Of a stretch of 64,000 bases of DNA, positions 9,800-21,200 are shown piece after piece (the first letter of the stretch is position 1; every line of letters begins with the position of its first letter). Source of the DNA: Diploptera punctata (lineage: Eukaryota > Arthropoda > Insecta > Blattodea > Blaberidae); contig JASPKZ010000423.1 of the NCBI GenBank assembly GCA_030220185.1, positions 1,505,501 through 1,569,500 on the forward strand. Direction: 5' to 3'. The position numbers and the translations under genes were made by a program. Below the pieces are notes generated by a model. The model searched no databases. It was not told the DNA's origin and worked only from the letters and a program-made list of their open reading frames with translations.

Positions 9800-11004
9800 C
9801 ATGCTGATTCAAAAGTCTCTTGACATTTTCGTCAAACCAATGTTTTATGCCAAACTTATTATTGCATATGGAAAGTAATGACTACTGAATGATAATCTCA
9901 GCACATTTCAGTGCGGTGGCCCTCTAAGTCACGTTACAGACTCCATCTTGCTTGTGTATAGCGAAACACTTATGCCAGCATAGCTGGTGTGATTGCAGGT
10001 ACCGCTGCAGCTATTCGATTTGTCAATTGCTGTAAGGTGTTGATCTTCACTTCATACACTTTGGACTTAACGAAATCTCAAACAAAGAAGTCTAGTTGTG
10101 TCAGATCTGGAGAGCGGGCTGCCCAAATTCTCGATGAATCACTACCGATTCACCTATCTATGAAAACTCCGTTGAGGTGGTCACGAACAATGATGGCAAA
10201 ATGGGGTGGTACATCATCTTGCTGGAAAGCCACAGTATCTTGTAAAGCATCCTGTGCCAGCTGAGGTTCCAGGTATTGTTCTCATATGTCAAGATAGGTA
10301 TTTCCAGTTACTGTTGTTTCCGCAATCATGAACGGCCCGTAAATTTTTGTTTTTGTTATTCCCAGCCACACATTTACCTTTGGTGTATATCTCTGAAACT
10401 CTTTGTATGGCGTTTAGCTGTTTGCCTGCCAAAATCCTACAATTATGCCTATTGAAATGTTCACATGTATGGAATGTTGCCTCATCATTGAACAATACAT
10501 GTTCCATGAGGTCTTCATTTTCAGTGGCATTTAACAGGTCATTTCACATAACTTGTCGAGGTACATAGTTTTGTGCATTATCTGGATGTTATAAGGGCGT
10601 TTGTTCAGTTTGAAGCGCAAAGTACGCCAAACAGTGCTTTGGGATATACCCAACTCTCTGCTAAGTCTTCTGGTTGATGCACCGGGACTTCGTGAAATGG
10701 CATCCTGTATGATTTGCACGTCTTCTGTTGTTATAGCCGCCCTCCCTCTACGTGCCTCATCAATAACAAACCCCGTCTGTTTCATTTTCAGTACTACATC
10801 TCTAAAAGCTTACCTGCTAGGACGTGGTTTTCTGAAATTTCTGGTGAATTCTTCTCGGACCTGCGCGTACGTCAATCCTCGTATACGAACGAAAACAACA
10901 GCTAATCTTTCCTCTGATGTTAGCATAGTTCCCAATAATCAAAAACGAAAATGCCTAAATTAACGATATGAGGAAAATGTCAAGAGACGTTTTGAATTAC
11001 TCTG
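9800..11004 (-). mobile_element. mariner-type DNA transposon, complete ends
   Basis: 1,205 bp bounded by TA dinucleotides at 9798-9799 and 11005-11006, the target duplication expected for Tc1/mariner. Terminal inverted repeats of about 30 bp share ATTCAAAA, GTCTCTTGACATTTTC at both ends, with a few mismatches in the outer bases (CATGCTG left, CAGAGTA right, each read inward). A decayed transposase fills the inside on the minus strand. The size is typical of mariner. Confidence 0.9.
9985..10963 (-). pseudogene. mariner transposase, inactivated
   Basis: Would cut and paste the element by a DDE/D nuclease. From the N-terminal side: a helix-turn-helix region with SRRLSRELGISQSTVWRTL-like text (10531-10785), FNDEATF holding the first catalytic Asp (10289-10507), FQQDDVPPHF holding the second, then WAARSPDLTQLDFF with the third. 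I count about 41 residues between the second and third catalytic Asp, which fits the DD41D mariner subgroup. At least two Trp positions after the second Asp are TGA, and frames shift at about 10520 and 10270. Not functional. Confidence 0.85.
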
Positions 11005-11042
11005 TAAATATATCATCTTCATAACTACCGCACTTTGGACAT

Positions 11043-11413
11043 CCATCCATCCATAGTAATTCTGCCCGAGGGCAGGTCTTTCACTGCAAGTATAGCATTT
11101 TCATGCTATGCTTTGCAGCTTTACTAGGGAATTTTAGGTGTGGTAGCTTCCCGTTGCTTTCCACACCGGTGAAGGATGATGGTGATGATAATGATAAGGA
11201 TGATGATGATGATGACCATATGATTTCGGGGACCGTTTGGGCCTTAAAGTTTTCCTGACATTTGTCTTACAGGTGAGGAAAAACCCCGATAAAAAACCTC
11301 ACCCTCGACCGGGGATCGAACCCGGACCCGCTGCGTGACAAGGCTGCGCGATACCTCGGTGGACCACAGCGGTGACAAGGCTGCGCGATACCTCGGTGGA
11401 CCACAGCGGTGGA
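11043..11413 (-). mobile_element. SINE-A, minus strand, with 12-bp target duplication
   Basis: Flanked by CACTTTGGACAT at 11031-11042 and 11414-11425, an exact direct repeat, so both SINE ends are defined. Near the head, a segment of about 38 bp (CTGCGCGATACCTCGGTGGA plus flank) is duplicated in tandem at about 11346-11410. This is a private change of this copy. Confidence 0.92.
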
Positions 11414-11519
11414 CACTTTGGACATAATAGTGTATAAATATATTAGTGTGCTGTGTGTTTTGTGTTGTTTGGAAGGTGACTCTGGAATTGAGATGAACAC
11501 TTGCCAAAGGAGCTCTTCC

Positions 11520-12560
11520 ATATCTTTTATATTTATTTATATTTATTTAGCCTGATGGAGTTAAGGCAAGTAGCCTTCTCTTCCACTCACCAGGACAAAC
11601 ATATATTACATCAGAATATAACAATCTCAATTAATTCTAATATTAAATACTAAATAAAATTTTATCACAAAGATAATATTTATCACATTACGATCTATAA
11701 TGCAACCAGTAAATGTTAGTTAAAATTAAGACTAAAACTAATAATAAAATGTATACAAACAAAACATATTAAATTGTCCCTGTCGAATGTATATAAAAAC
11801 AAAGAAAAAGTAATGAGATATAGCTAACTTATTTTACGATTATAAAATATTTAAAACAAAACAAATGAAAATATTTGTTAATCTTAATATTATTTTTATA
11901 AATAATTTAATTTACTAATTGTTAAATGAATAATATCATTGCAGTGTATAAGTTAGTTTCTTATTAATTAATTATTTCCTTTTTTTTTTTTTTTTTTTGA
12001 AGGATGTTATAGTGTGACAGTCTCTGACATAGGGCGGAAGGGAATTCAATGTTATGTCAAGTGAGATCGTAAAAGATAATGAATAATATACTGTGTGGTG
12101 ACGAGTGATATAAAGGACAATATGCTGATGGGATCGAGTGTCAAGATTATGTGTGTCGGATAGTCTGGTGAAGAGGCGTGATAAATAATTAGGCGATGAT
12201 GTGTGAAGTATTTTATAGAGAAGGGATAAGGAATGGACAGTTCTACGATCACGCGGCGCGTGTTATGTTCGTCGAAATGATTAATTTCAACGAACCTCCT
12301 GCGATCCATAGGAAACCCACAAACCTTCAGTAGACATTTTGCAGAGCAGGCGTAACCAACCATGTCTATTCCCTTTCCGTTCTCCCGCTTGTCCTGCATT
12401 CTTTCCCAAAAATAGGAACTTTTTTTTTAAAATGCCGCGGGACGCGGGACAAATTGTTAAAAATCTGGACTGTTCCGCCAAAATCGGGACGTCTGGTCAC
12501 GCTTATTACTTATTACATCTTATAACTTTATTTATAGTTTTTCAAATAATATAGCATTAA
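11520..12560. other. AT-rich DNA without a recognised gene; poly-T tract
   Basis: Holds a T tract of about 17 bp at 11980-11998. A GGGACGCGGGACAAATTG ... AAAATCGGGACGTCTGGTCA stretch at 12430-12500 looks like the end of a DNA transposon, but no convincing partner end was found. The short ORFs here are not supported. Confidence 0.4.
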
Positions 12561-12911
12561 AGGAATTAAAAAAAATATATGATTTGTATATATATGTTTA
12601 AAATATATATATAAAATTATTAAGAATATATCTCACCATAACATGACCTTAATTTTTAATAAAGATGTACATGATTATTATACTAGAGGTTGTACTTTAT
12701 TGCACAAGATACTAGTTTCTCAAAAAAAAGGTATAAAAGGGATTCGTTATGCATTAATCGAACATTACAATAACTTACCTATTGAATATCAACATTTCAC
12801 GAATGTTAAACATTTTTCTAATTGTATTAAAAAATATTTTTTCTCATTGCTTTCTTAGTTAATTTTGTTAATTTTATTATTATTAATATTATCCTGTTTA
12901 AATATTGTATT

Positions 12912-12944
<33 letters not shown>

Positions 12945-13411
12945 TGTGCTTCTATAGTAGTGGGCACGCCGTAGCGTAGTGGTTAAGGCACTGAGCTACA
13001 AGCCGGAGGATCGAGGGTTCAAGTCCCGTTGGGGTCAGGATTTTTAAACTGACCCAAACCCTCTGGCGGCACTATGGCCCTGGGGTCGACTCAGCCTCTA
13101 ACGGAAATGAGTACCAGACGCTTGTTCTGGGGGTAAAGGCGGCCGTCACGCAGGGCTGACAACCCGGCTGACATAAAGTGCCGATTGTCTAGAAAAAGTG
13201 GGAGCCCTAACCTCCTACTACCCCAAGGGCCTCCGGGTCTGTTGTGGGATCACTTTACTTTACTTTACTTACTTTAGTAGTTTGTATTATTTAAACTTAT
13301 GCCTGAATTTGTTTTCTAGTTTTTATTGTTAATTGTTTTATGACCATTATTTTTTTGTATATTGCCCCTTAACATGAGCAATCTTGCTCTTTGGAGTCTT
13401 TGAAGAAATAA
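12560..13411 (+). mobile_element. LINE 3' end, interrupted by SINE-C
   Basis: The frame at 12643-12858 encodes a VHDYYTRG ... KGIKGIRYALIEHYNNLP ... FTNVKHFSNCIKKYF tail. This resembles the extreme C-terminus of Jockey/CR1-like polyproteins. The 3' non-coding part resumes after SINE-C at about 13277 and ends near 13411 with GAGCAATCTTGCTCTTTGG and an AAATAAATAAAT tail, the familiar 3' terminus of such LINEs. The 5' part is absent. Confidence 0.65.
12961..13276 (+). mobile_element. SINE-C copy
   Basis: The tRNA-like head GGCACGCCGTAGCGTAGTGG has A box GTAGTGGTTAAGGCAC and B box GGGTTCAAGTCCCG. The body has AAACTGACCCAAACCCTCTG, GGGGTCGACTCAGCC and GAGTACCAGACGC, ending in a TTTACTTTACTT tail. 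It matches 27343-27640 almost throughout. Flanks share TAGTAG, a weak target duplication. Confidence 0.88.
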
Positions 13412-13789
13412 ATAAATAATTAGTAATAAATGTGTTTATATATTGTATTGTTTTGTGATACTTCATGCATAATATTATGAAAATAACGTCTTAAATAAAT
13501 AATATTTTCTAAATAATTCTAATTTATTCATACAATTACAGTACATATGAAAAAAAAACACATTGAAAAAAAAAACAGGCATCTCCTTTCAATGATTTTT
13601 AAAAATGATCCTTATGTTGAGGATCCCACAATAATTGCTTGCTTCTATAAATATCAATAAGTTTTAACATGTTTTCCACTGACCAGTCCATACTCAAATA
13701 ATAGGTGCGCACCGAAAACAACGAACCTCTCAGGTACCCGTCCAAATCTAAACAGCGAACCATCAAAGTGTTTGTGGAAAAAACCGACA

Positions 13790-13900
13790 ATGAGTGGATC
13801 GTGGTGAGAGACGCGCGCGCACCTTAAAATCCCGTCCAAATCTGACGAACATGGTGCGCCGGGGCGCGCGCGCCGCGCGGCGCGCAAGTGTGTACGTACC
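13790..13900. other. Isolated CG-rich block
   Basis: GACGCGCGCGCACC and GGGGCGCGCGCGCCGCGCGG stand out in AT-rich surroundings. CCGTCCAAATCTRA occurs both before and inside the block (about 13739 and 13834), hinting at an internal duplication. It is not a gene that I can support. It may be the end of an unrecognised transposon. Confidence 0.4.
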
Positions 13901-15139
13901 TTTAGACGAAGCTACAATAATTGTTCCAGGTAAAATTTGCGAATACCACAAACAAAACTTGCGCAAGAATTATGAATACGTTAAAGTCTTTGAGTGAAAA
14001 TAATATTTAAGTCTGTAAAAAGAGTGTCACAATCTTCGAGTTGTAAAAAAAAAAAAGAAATGCCATTATAAAGCCCATGTGGCTTGTGACACGTAAAAGT
14101 ACCTTAAAAGGAGAAATTGATCTAAGAATATATATAAAAAATACTGTATCTTGTACGGTTCTCGAATCTACCTCCCTGCCCCGAGACTATTCGTCGAAGG
14201 CAGTAATCTGTTACGTTGTAAAATAAATAAAATATAATATAAATAAAATTGACAAATTAAATTAAATTATTTTAACTTAAATTGCATTTAACCAATCTGT
14301 ATTTTGTCGGAAATATAGTATTGTTAAATTTATTAAAATTTAATTGAAACATTAACAATTTTGTTTCTTAGATTGTAAAAATAATTATTCAATATTTGAA
14401 GAGAAAAATATACGCGTAGACTGGGGTTTTATTTGGAAGTAGACATTCCTACCCCTGTCACACTGCCATTGCTTTTACTAAACCAATGCTAAATATTTAT
14501 AAATTACATGTTTGCATTTGTATTGCAAATATAAGCCTATTTGAAATATTGTCGGGATATGTTTAAAGTGTAAACTTTAAATATTGTATTAGTATATTTA
14601 ACTCTAATAATATTTTTTGTTTATTTCGGAATTTATTTACTATTACCCGTTTAAGGAATAAGTGCAGTTGTTTAAGGAGGGCACTGCAGTCGTGTTTATG
14701 CAGGAATAGAACACGTGACACTGCTATCTATGAGTGCAAAGGGCAATGGGACGTAGGACGCTGACAGTATACACTACCTTATATGACGTCACGTGTAGCA
14801 ACAAACAGAGCTTCGTAATTCTTCCGCCTGCAAAGATATTTTGAATGACTAATATACAATGTTTTTCGTCATCCTCAAGAAATTCGTCTTATCCTTTTGT
14901 AACTGTAAGTCCCAGTTCAATCATACTTCTGACTCCATCCATCCGTCTCTCTTTTTCCTTATATTCTCCATTCCAAGTTCTTCTTAGGGATTCCATCAGA
15001 TGGCATCCTCTTGATGTCCGTACATCTTAATCATATTTATTCAATTGTTTATAACATATTTCTTTCAACTTTCATAATTTTCTTAATTCGAACGTTTATA
15101 TTTATTCCAACCTGAACTTCACCTACAATCTTGTGTAGT
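13901..15139. other. AT-rich DNA, no gene seen
   Basis: Only short ORFs. TGGCTTGTGACACGTAAAAG at about 14080 matches SINE-A2 body text near 16115, so a SINE-A2 remnant is possible at 14060-14120. Confidence 0.4.
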
Positions 15140-15345
15140 AATTTATCTTCTTCTTCTTCTTGTTCACGGTTTGGGCTTATTTACTAGCCTGTTCCGGCTC
15201 CAAATTGGTGGTCTTTCCATCTTTTCCTTGATCTTCCCAAGCTTCTTCTTCCTCGTGGTGAATAGTTTAATGCTGCTTTTGGTATTCTCTTCTCAGTCAT
15301 GCTTGCCAAGTGTTCTTTCCAGTTTGTTCTGTATTAATAATTTAT
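15140..15345 (-). mobile_element. LINE family H, 3' end fragment
   Basis: The minus-strand frame gives W-K-E-H-L-type text around KRIPKAALNYSPRGRRSLGR, then an RKRW block and a GAGTG-like end before an (AAG)n tail at 15147-15162. This is the same C-terminal layout as the copies at 19.7-20.1 and 49.05 kb. Confidence 0.6.
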
Positions 15346-15393
15346 CTCTGTTATTAAGAAGTCATAATTATAATACTAATAGGTGTAATACAA

Positions 15394-15516
<123 letters not shown>

Positions 15517-15721
15517 AAATTCTAAATATATTGGTGGCCCTCGATCTGCTTAGGGGAAGAAATTATGGCGCTCCATCTATCTAGGAAACAGAATGGCCCA
15601 TGACTACGAAAGAGATTGATCACAAATACATAGGCCATGAAATAACTGAAGAGTTGAATAATTATTAATTGTGATTGATTAAAACTTTTCATTGGATTAA
15701 ATAAACAGAAATCTGAATAAT

Positions 15722-16160
15722 TGGTCTACCGCTGTGATCTCGGTGTAGCTTCGCTGTCTTGTACGCAGCGGACCCGAGGTTGGATGCCCGGCCCGAGCAA
15801 GTTTCCTGGATGATAATTTTTCGGGACTTTTCCTCAGCTATAAGATAAATGTCAAGAAACATTTAAGGTCAAATAATCTCCGAACATCATCTGGCCACAT
15901 AATCATAATTTCCATATTCGCCACGTTAATATGAATAGTTGTGTGAATGGTGTGTTTCGCCTTAATATTGTGTTGTCTCGGAGGAGACTCTGATATTGAG
16001 CTGGTCACTCATTCGGGGAGGTCCTCAGTATCCTTGTGTGTCCAAAAAGATGTGTGTTATCCATATTTTAAAACCTCTCTCCCGACAGGTCGTGCAACCC
16101 TAAGGCCCGGATGGCTTGTGGCACGTAAAAGTACCTATAAAGTGAGAGATTTAATTCAGT
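15722..16160 (+). mobile_element. SINE-A2, longest copy
   Basis: The head CTACCGCTGTGATCTCGGTG and a B-box-like GAGGTTGGATGCCCGGCC are followed by the SINE-A-like mid body (AGATAAATGTCAAGAAAC) and CATATTCGCC. A distinct 3' body then follows: CTTAATATTGTGTTGTCTCG, CTGGTCACTCATTCGGGGAG, CTCTCCCGACAGG and ATGGCTTGTGGCACGTAAAA. The same 3' body occurs at 55.55-55.75 kb and 56.95-57.11 kb. Confidence 0.75.
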
Positions 16161-16171
16161 TAATAGAATAT

Positions 16172-16335
16172 TAGTCGACCGCGGTGGTCTAGTGGTAATG
16201 TTCCTTGTCTTAGGTCCTGAAGGTCCATGGATTTCTAGGATGGAAAAGTCCAAGGAACAAGTACTCCCGAGTCTAAGGATTTTCAGGCTCCTAAAAGATC
16301 CTTAAGTCTGAATAAATAAGTTTCCAAGCTAATTC
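16172..16335 (+). mobile_element. SINE-E, second copy
   Basis: GTCGACCGCGGTGGTCTAGTGG head, TAGGATGGAAAAGTCCAAGG and GATTTTCAGGCTCCTAAAAG. Same family as 8417-8650, but the B-box region is degraded. Confidence 0.75.
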
Positions 16336-16379
16336 TATCGATCTCCGTCATCCTAGTAGGGGCTAATGCCTTGATTGCC

Positions 16380-16612
16380 TGCTAGATGTCTCATTGGTAA
16401 GTATGTTGACCGCATGCCATTGATGACACCTTTAGGGAAATGAGTGCATTGCGCAAAACGCCCACAATGCCCTTGGCCTACCAGTCGACTGCTGGCCCCA
16501 CATCCACATGTCTTAATCACAAAGGTATACGATCATTCAGCCAGTGTATGGGTGACATGTGGTCAGCATATCGGGTCCCCCAGTCATTATAGCTAGTCTT
16601 TCAACCTGGCAT
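16380..16612 (-). mobile_element. SINE-B fragment, minus strand
   Basis: Reverse complement of the SINE-B 3' body: CCTTGGCCTACCAGTCGACT, CATCCACATGTCTTAATCAC and GGTGACATGTGGTCAGCATA. It lies back to back with the plus-strand copy at 16648. Confidence 0.75.
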
Positions 16613-16647
16613 TAGGGAAATATAGAGTACCTAAATTGTCTTGGGTC

Positions 16648-16990
16648 CCGCGCCGTAGCCCAGTGGTTATGGCAAGATGCTTGGCGCAGAGATACGGGAC
16701 TTGCGCTGGTTCGAGTCCCCATGTGGGAAGAAATTTTCTCATGGAATTTCGGTTAGTATGGAACCGGTACCCACCCAGCATCATGAGGAATTTGGGTAAC
16801 TACAATAAGTAGCGGCTTCAGGTTGAGAAAACCAGCTATAACGGATGGCGGACCCGACATGCTGACTATATGTCACCCCTACACTGGCTTATGATCGTCT
16901 ACCTCTGTGATTAATACATGTGGACGTGAGGCCAGCAGCCGGCTGGTAGGCCAAGGGCCTTCTAGGCCTGTCGAGCTTGTTTTTAAATTG
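16648..16990 (+). mobile_element. SINE-B copy
   Basis: The tRNA-like head CCCGCGCCGTAGCCCAGTGG has GGTTATGGCA and B box CTGGTTCGAGTCCCC. The body has TCTCATGGAATTTCGG, CCCAGCATCATGAGG, CTACAATAAGTAGCGG, CCCGACATGCTGACTA, GTGGACGTGAGGCCAGCAGC and a CTAGGCCTGTCGAGC end. Other copies are at 25.3, 26.1 and 31.1 kb. Confidence 0.9.
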
Positions 16991-17790
16991 TCTTCGTGTA
17001 GTAACTCCTAACAAAGGAGAGGCTAAGTCCCAACACAGGACCGCTACGCCATTTTAGTTTTATAAAATAATTGTCGAATTCGTTTCACTTTATTTAATTG
17101 AATACATCGTGTATATATTTTATTTTACTAACAGTTTATTACTCGTTGTAAAATTAAGAATGGTTTCACGTGATTAAATTGATAGCTTTGAACAAAAAAT
17201 TAGAACAATAAAGAGAATACAAATGAAACTTTAGATGGTGTGTGAAGTTCGTCGTAATGCTAACAGTTTAATAACAGAGGCAATTACAATTACTGATCAT
17301 CAATTAGTATCATGCTCATTGGTTAAATTGTTTTGTCGTGTTTGTCAACACTGGAAAAAAAAAAAGTGTGTAAATGTATTTGAAGGATTAAACTGAATGC
17401 ATTAAACGTTCAGTAGTTTTAGGCAGAATTAGGTACGTTACAGAGTTTTCTGTTGAACATAGATTTATCATTGAAATCGTTAAACTAATGCCGTACCATT
17501 ATTTACAGTGGATGTATATGTTTCAATCAAGGAATATTGCCCAGCAAATAGGAATTTAGATTTTCCAATTTTCCATGATGCTTTAATGGTATTACCCAAT
17601 AACAGTATTGTAAATTTTTCTTGTTGACTTGTGAATTTGCCTTCCTTTCAATTCCACAGTGTAAAAAAATACTAAATATGATAGGCACTAATTCTGATTT
17701 TTGGATTTCTTTATACTCAAACTTTTTAATCGTTATTAGATATGGTATCCGTGTATAAATTTTAAATAAGGTAAACATAAAAATACAGCG
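16991..17790. other. AT-rich DNA, no feature seen
   Basis: No coding or repeat signal that I can support. Confidence 0.45.
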
Positions 17791-18911
17791 TCATTGCCAA
17801 TATTGTTTGTACAACCAAATTGTGGAAAAATCATGGGAATTCAATAAACCAGTATTCTTATGTTTCATAGATATGAAGAAAGCTTTTGATAGAGTGCAGC
17901 TTGAAGATGTTGTGCATATCTTGAGAGAGAATGAAATTCCTAGTGAACTGATTTGAGCAATAATATCAATTAACACACGCTGCAAAACAGTAATCAAAGT
18001 AAAAGAACAGCAAACTGAAGAAATAACCCTCACAAAGGGCATCAGGCAAGGTGACTCTAAGTCCATTCTTATTTAATATTATAATGGATAAAATTATTGA
18101 AAACATACCACCATGTTTGGGTTATAAAATGGGAAACACTAGATTTCACTTAATATGTTACGCAGATGATGTCGTTCTCCTTTCAGAATCTGAAGATAAT
18201 TTACAAAGATCTTTACATCAATTTAATATAAATGCCAGAAAATACAATATGGAAATTAACACAAATAAGACAAAATGCTTAACAATATCAAAAGAACCAG
18301 TAAGATGCAAATTAGAAGTGGAAAGAAAAGTTATAGAACAAGTGTCAGAATTTAATTATTTAGGTGTATTAATAACAGACACTAAAAATTTAATAAAAGA
18401 AGTAAAGAAACAAGCTGATAAAGCAGCACAAATATCAGGGTATATGAAAGATTTAATTTGGCGCAACAAACATATGTCAATAGAAAGCAAAACCCGCATA
18501 TACAAAACGATAGTTCGACCAGTTGTCGTATATGGACCAGAAACTAGGGCTGATACAACAAAAACTAAACAAATAATAAGCACATGCGAAATGAAAATCT
18601 TAAGAACTATTCAGGGGAAAACATTATTTGATAAAATACACAACATAGAAATTAGAGACAAATGCCATATTCAAGACATAACCAAATTTATTATAGATAG
18701 ACGAAAATATTGGAAGGGTCATATAGAAAGAATGGAAGAAAACCAGCTTGCAAAAAAGAGCAAAAGAAGATAGACCAATGGACGGGAGAAGAACAAGAGG
18801 AAGACCAGCCAAGAGATGGATAGACAGTGAATGCACATACAGTACATCTTCCTCCGAGGAGTGATTTTGGAAATAAACAGGATGAAAATCCTACAAATTA
18901 AGTTTAAGAAG
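17791..18911 (+). mobile_element. LINE, 5'-truncated RT-bearing copy
   Basis: About 1.1 kb from the middle of the RT domain to an AAGAAGAAGAAG-type tail at about 18900. The coding part is described separately. Nothing 5' of the SWEFNKPVFLCFIDMKKAFD region is present. Confidence 0.82.
17797..18773 (+). pseudogene. Reverse transcriptase (LINE), broken
   Basis: The upstream frame holds FLCFIDMKKAFDRV (RT block A, first Asp) with an in-frame TGA after NEIPSELI, then KGIRQGD. A frame change at about 18056 joins it to the open frame 18051-18773, which has SPFLFNIIMDKII, CYADDVVLLSES (catalytic Y-A-D-D, intact), NYLGVLITD and a post-RT block with RTIQGKTLFDKIHN. The C-terminus breaks off at KKSKRR, though GRRTRGRPAKRW-like text continues past the stop. 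It is truncated and frameshifted, so not active. Confidence 0.8.
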
Positions 18912-18972
18912 AAGAAGACCCTAGTTCCATACTCTGATGTTTATGATTATATAGTAAAACTTGTAATTTTTC

Positions 18973-19716
18973 ATAAGTAATGCCACGCGTGATATCCAAA
19001 TTATCGATAAATTCACAACTCACGAAGTGAGGAGTATATTTATCTAGAGAATTTGGAAATCAAGAGTGGTATTTGTTAGGACTATTTAACGAATAAAATT
19101 AAGCTGTTTACTCACAAATCATTATTTAAATATACTTATTTTAAAATATTTATATATTTAATATAAACGGCGATGTTTGAAAACAAATGAGAAACGATCG
19201 GTACGCTTCATTTGCTTCTTTTGTTTCACTGCAACCAGATCATATTATTTTTTGCCAAAGGAAGGCAATATTGTAAGAATGCACTCTAGTGGAGAAAAAA
19301 TGAAATACATCAAACTGTATATTAATTCATTTCTGAAGTCCTATGATGTAAATATGCAATTATATGTTTCTGGGGAAAAAATACATTTAAGAAAGTACAA
19401 ACAGTGGTTTCTTTTTTTGATGGTATAATCAATTGCTACAAATATTTTTATATTAACTCCCACATGCGGTATGTGTTGACATTCATGAACTATATATACA
19501 ATCCCGTAGCCGTATTTTTTAGAGAGTCAGTCACTGCGAAATAATGCTATGACCTGTTCAGAATGTTAAAAAGGAGGTGCTTTCTTTATTATGATTAACT
19601 TTAGCTGGTAAATTCTAGGCGAAACACGACTGTGATTGGTTGTAAATCAAAAATCATTGTAACGTGATTGGTCATTGATTCCCATTTGGGGCATGAGTTA
19701 AATAGTCAGTGTAATT
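18973..19716 (+). repeat. Hairpin-ended repeat R1, copy 1
   Basis: Begins with a 95-bp hairpin at 18979-19073. Two arms of about 45 bp (AATGCCAC ... CCAAATTATCGATAAATTCA, and its partner ending in AATTTGGAAATC) surround a short loop in CTCACGAAGTGAG. The body continues to CCATTTGGGGCATGAGTTAA. Copies at 48288-49053 (+) and 52242-52709 (-) show that it is a mobile or dispersed family. No coding frame is shared. Confidence 0.72.
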
Positions 19717-19724
19717 ATAATTCA

Positions 19725-20115
19725 TTCCTCTTCTTCCTTTCCAGAATTAGGTCTATGCAACCTGTTCCTGTCTCAAGTCCAACATTTCCTTGGCCGTTCC
19801 AAAGATCTTTTTCCATGCGGTTTGTAGGTGTTGATCGTTTTGGGTAATCTTGTATTGTCCATTCTGTCTAAATGTTCTTTCCATCGGTATTTGTGCTCTT
19901 CTAGTTTATCGAGTATTGAAAATATTTCCAGTTCATTTCTTATTGATTCATTGTGTAATCTATCCATTCGTGTACATCCTTTTACAGATGTTAATAATTT
20001 CATTTCAGTGGCTTGAATGTGTGAGATATCTTTTTTGTAAGTGCCCAAGATTTAGATCCATATAAAAGAACAGGAACAGCCATAATTTTATAAAACCTGA
20101 GCTGAGTTTCTCATC

Positions 20116-20118
<3 letters not shown>
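19725..20118 (-). mobile_element. LINE family H, 3' fragment
   Basis: Minus-strand text includes RFYKIMAVPVLLYG, a frame shift, and then the open frame 19773-20048 with ATEMKLLTSVKGCTRMDRLH, ELEIFSILDKLEEH, WKEHLDRMDNTRLPK and a KRSLERPRK basic stretch. The 3' end reads GAACAGGTTGCATAGACC and GGAAAGGAAGAAGAGG. On its 5' side the coding is cut by the (AAT)n tail of the Jockey-like LINE, so that element inserted here later. Confidence 0.75.

Positions 20119-20176
<58 letters not shown>
20119..20176. repeat. (AAT)n microsatellite, tail of the Jockey-like LINE
   Basis: About 19 AAT/ATA units. On the minus strand this is the (ATT)n 3' end of the LINE at 20177-21199. Confidence 0.85.
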
Positions 20177-21199
20177 CTTTAGTCTTGGAAATATACAAGG
20201 CTATTAACCCGGTCCTTCGCTTATAGGGGGCAAATTCTCGTAACTCTTGACAGGCGCGTTCTCGTTGCGGGGATGAATACAAATTACTAGTGACAAAGTT
20301 CTGTCAAGGACCCAGTCTCTAGGGGTATAACGAGAACCCCTGCCAAGGGATACGGGTGAAGACTTCAACGGATAGTACAACTACGCGGAAGAGGCACCCA
20401 TTCTTCAAGGGGCAAATATGAAGACCCATCCCCGGGGTAACAAGAAGAAACTCCTCAACGGTCAGCAGAGCGGAAGAGGTACCCATTCTGTTGGGGTTAA
20501 TACAGCAGACGGAGGTCTAGACTGTGCGTAGGGATGTAGAGATTTAGAGGGTTATCTTGTACAGGTAGTTTTTCTGGGTTATTTTGTAGGTGATATTTAC
20601 TTTGTAGCTCTATAGCATGTTGCAGAAAGCCTTGTTGAGTTTTCAATTTTCTATCATTGTTGTGATAATTGGACCAGTAATTATCATCTGGGAGTCTGAT
20701 CAATTTTTCATAGAGGTTCATGGATGCCATCTCAATGTCTGTTTTGATGTCTAGGTTCTGTGTAAAAAGCAGCAACGCGTCTATTGGAGTCGTCTTGATT
20801 GCACCTGTAATGAGCCGAAGGATTTGATTTTGTAGTTTCTGTAGTTTCATAAGCTGTTGAGAAGAAGATGTGATGAGTGGTTCGCAACAGTAAATCATCA
20901 TTGGCTTAATGTACATTTTATAGGTAATGTTCAAGGTTGAAGTCGCACTACCCCAAGTGCTTCCAGTTAGACGTTTAAGTACAGAAAGGCGTTTTTGAGA
21001 TTTTGTGATTATGTTGTCTATTTGTTCTTTCCAGGTTAGTTTGTTATAAAAAATTATACCTAGGTATTTAGAATCATGAGACTGTGAAATTGGTTGATTG
21101 TTCAGTAAGAGATTAAATTTTGGGGCTTGATGACACAGTGAAATACTTGGTAAGTCGTTTTATTAAGGTTGAATGTCATTGCATTTTCTTCTGCCCATT
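20177..21199 (-). mobile_element. Jockey-like LINE, 5'-truncated
   Basis: The minus strand carries coding sequence, then a 3' UTR with GGTACCTCTTCCGC-type text (20281-20496), then (ATT)n. The coding end is at 20497. The 5' end stops in mid-RT at about 21199, where (TTAGG)5 begins. Confidence 0.8.
20497..21199 (-). pseudogene. Jockey-like LINE polyprotein, C-terminal part
   Basis: From the 5' side the minus strand encodes WAEENAMTFNLNKT (post-RT), a frame shift at about 21125, then SHDSKYLGIIFYNKLTWKEQ, SQKRLSVLKRLTGSTWG and the 145-codon open frame at 20497-20934, with TYKMYIKPMMIYCCEPL and LQNQILRLITGA. The KYLGI/TWKEHI, RL..L..L and YK..I.P...YG order is characteristic of Jockey-clade proteins after the RT domain. 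The RT catalytic box itself is not included. One frameshift is seen. Confidence 0.78.
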
Positions 21200-21200
21200 A

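Noticed and set aside
12360..12500. hAT-like transposon end (CGGGACGTCTGGTCA)
   Set aside because: A left partner (GCGTAACCAACC) is only weakly similar and no clear target duplication was found.
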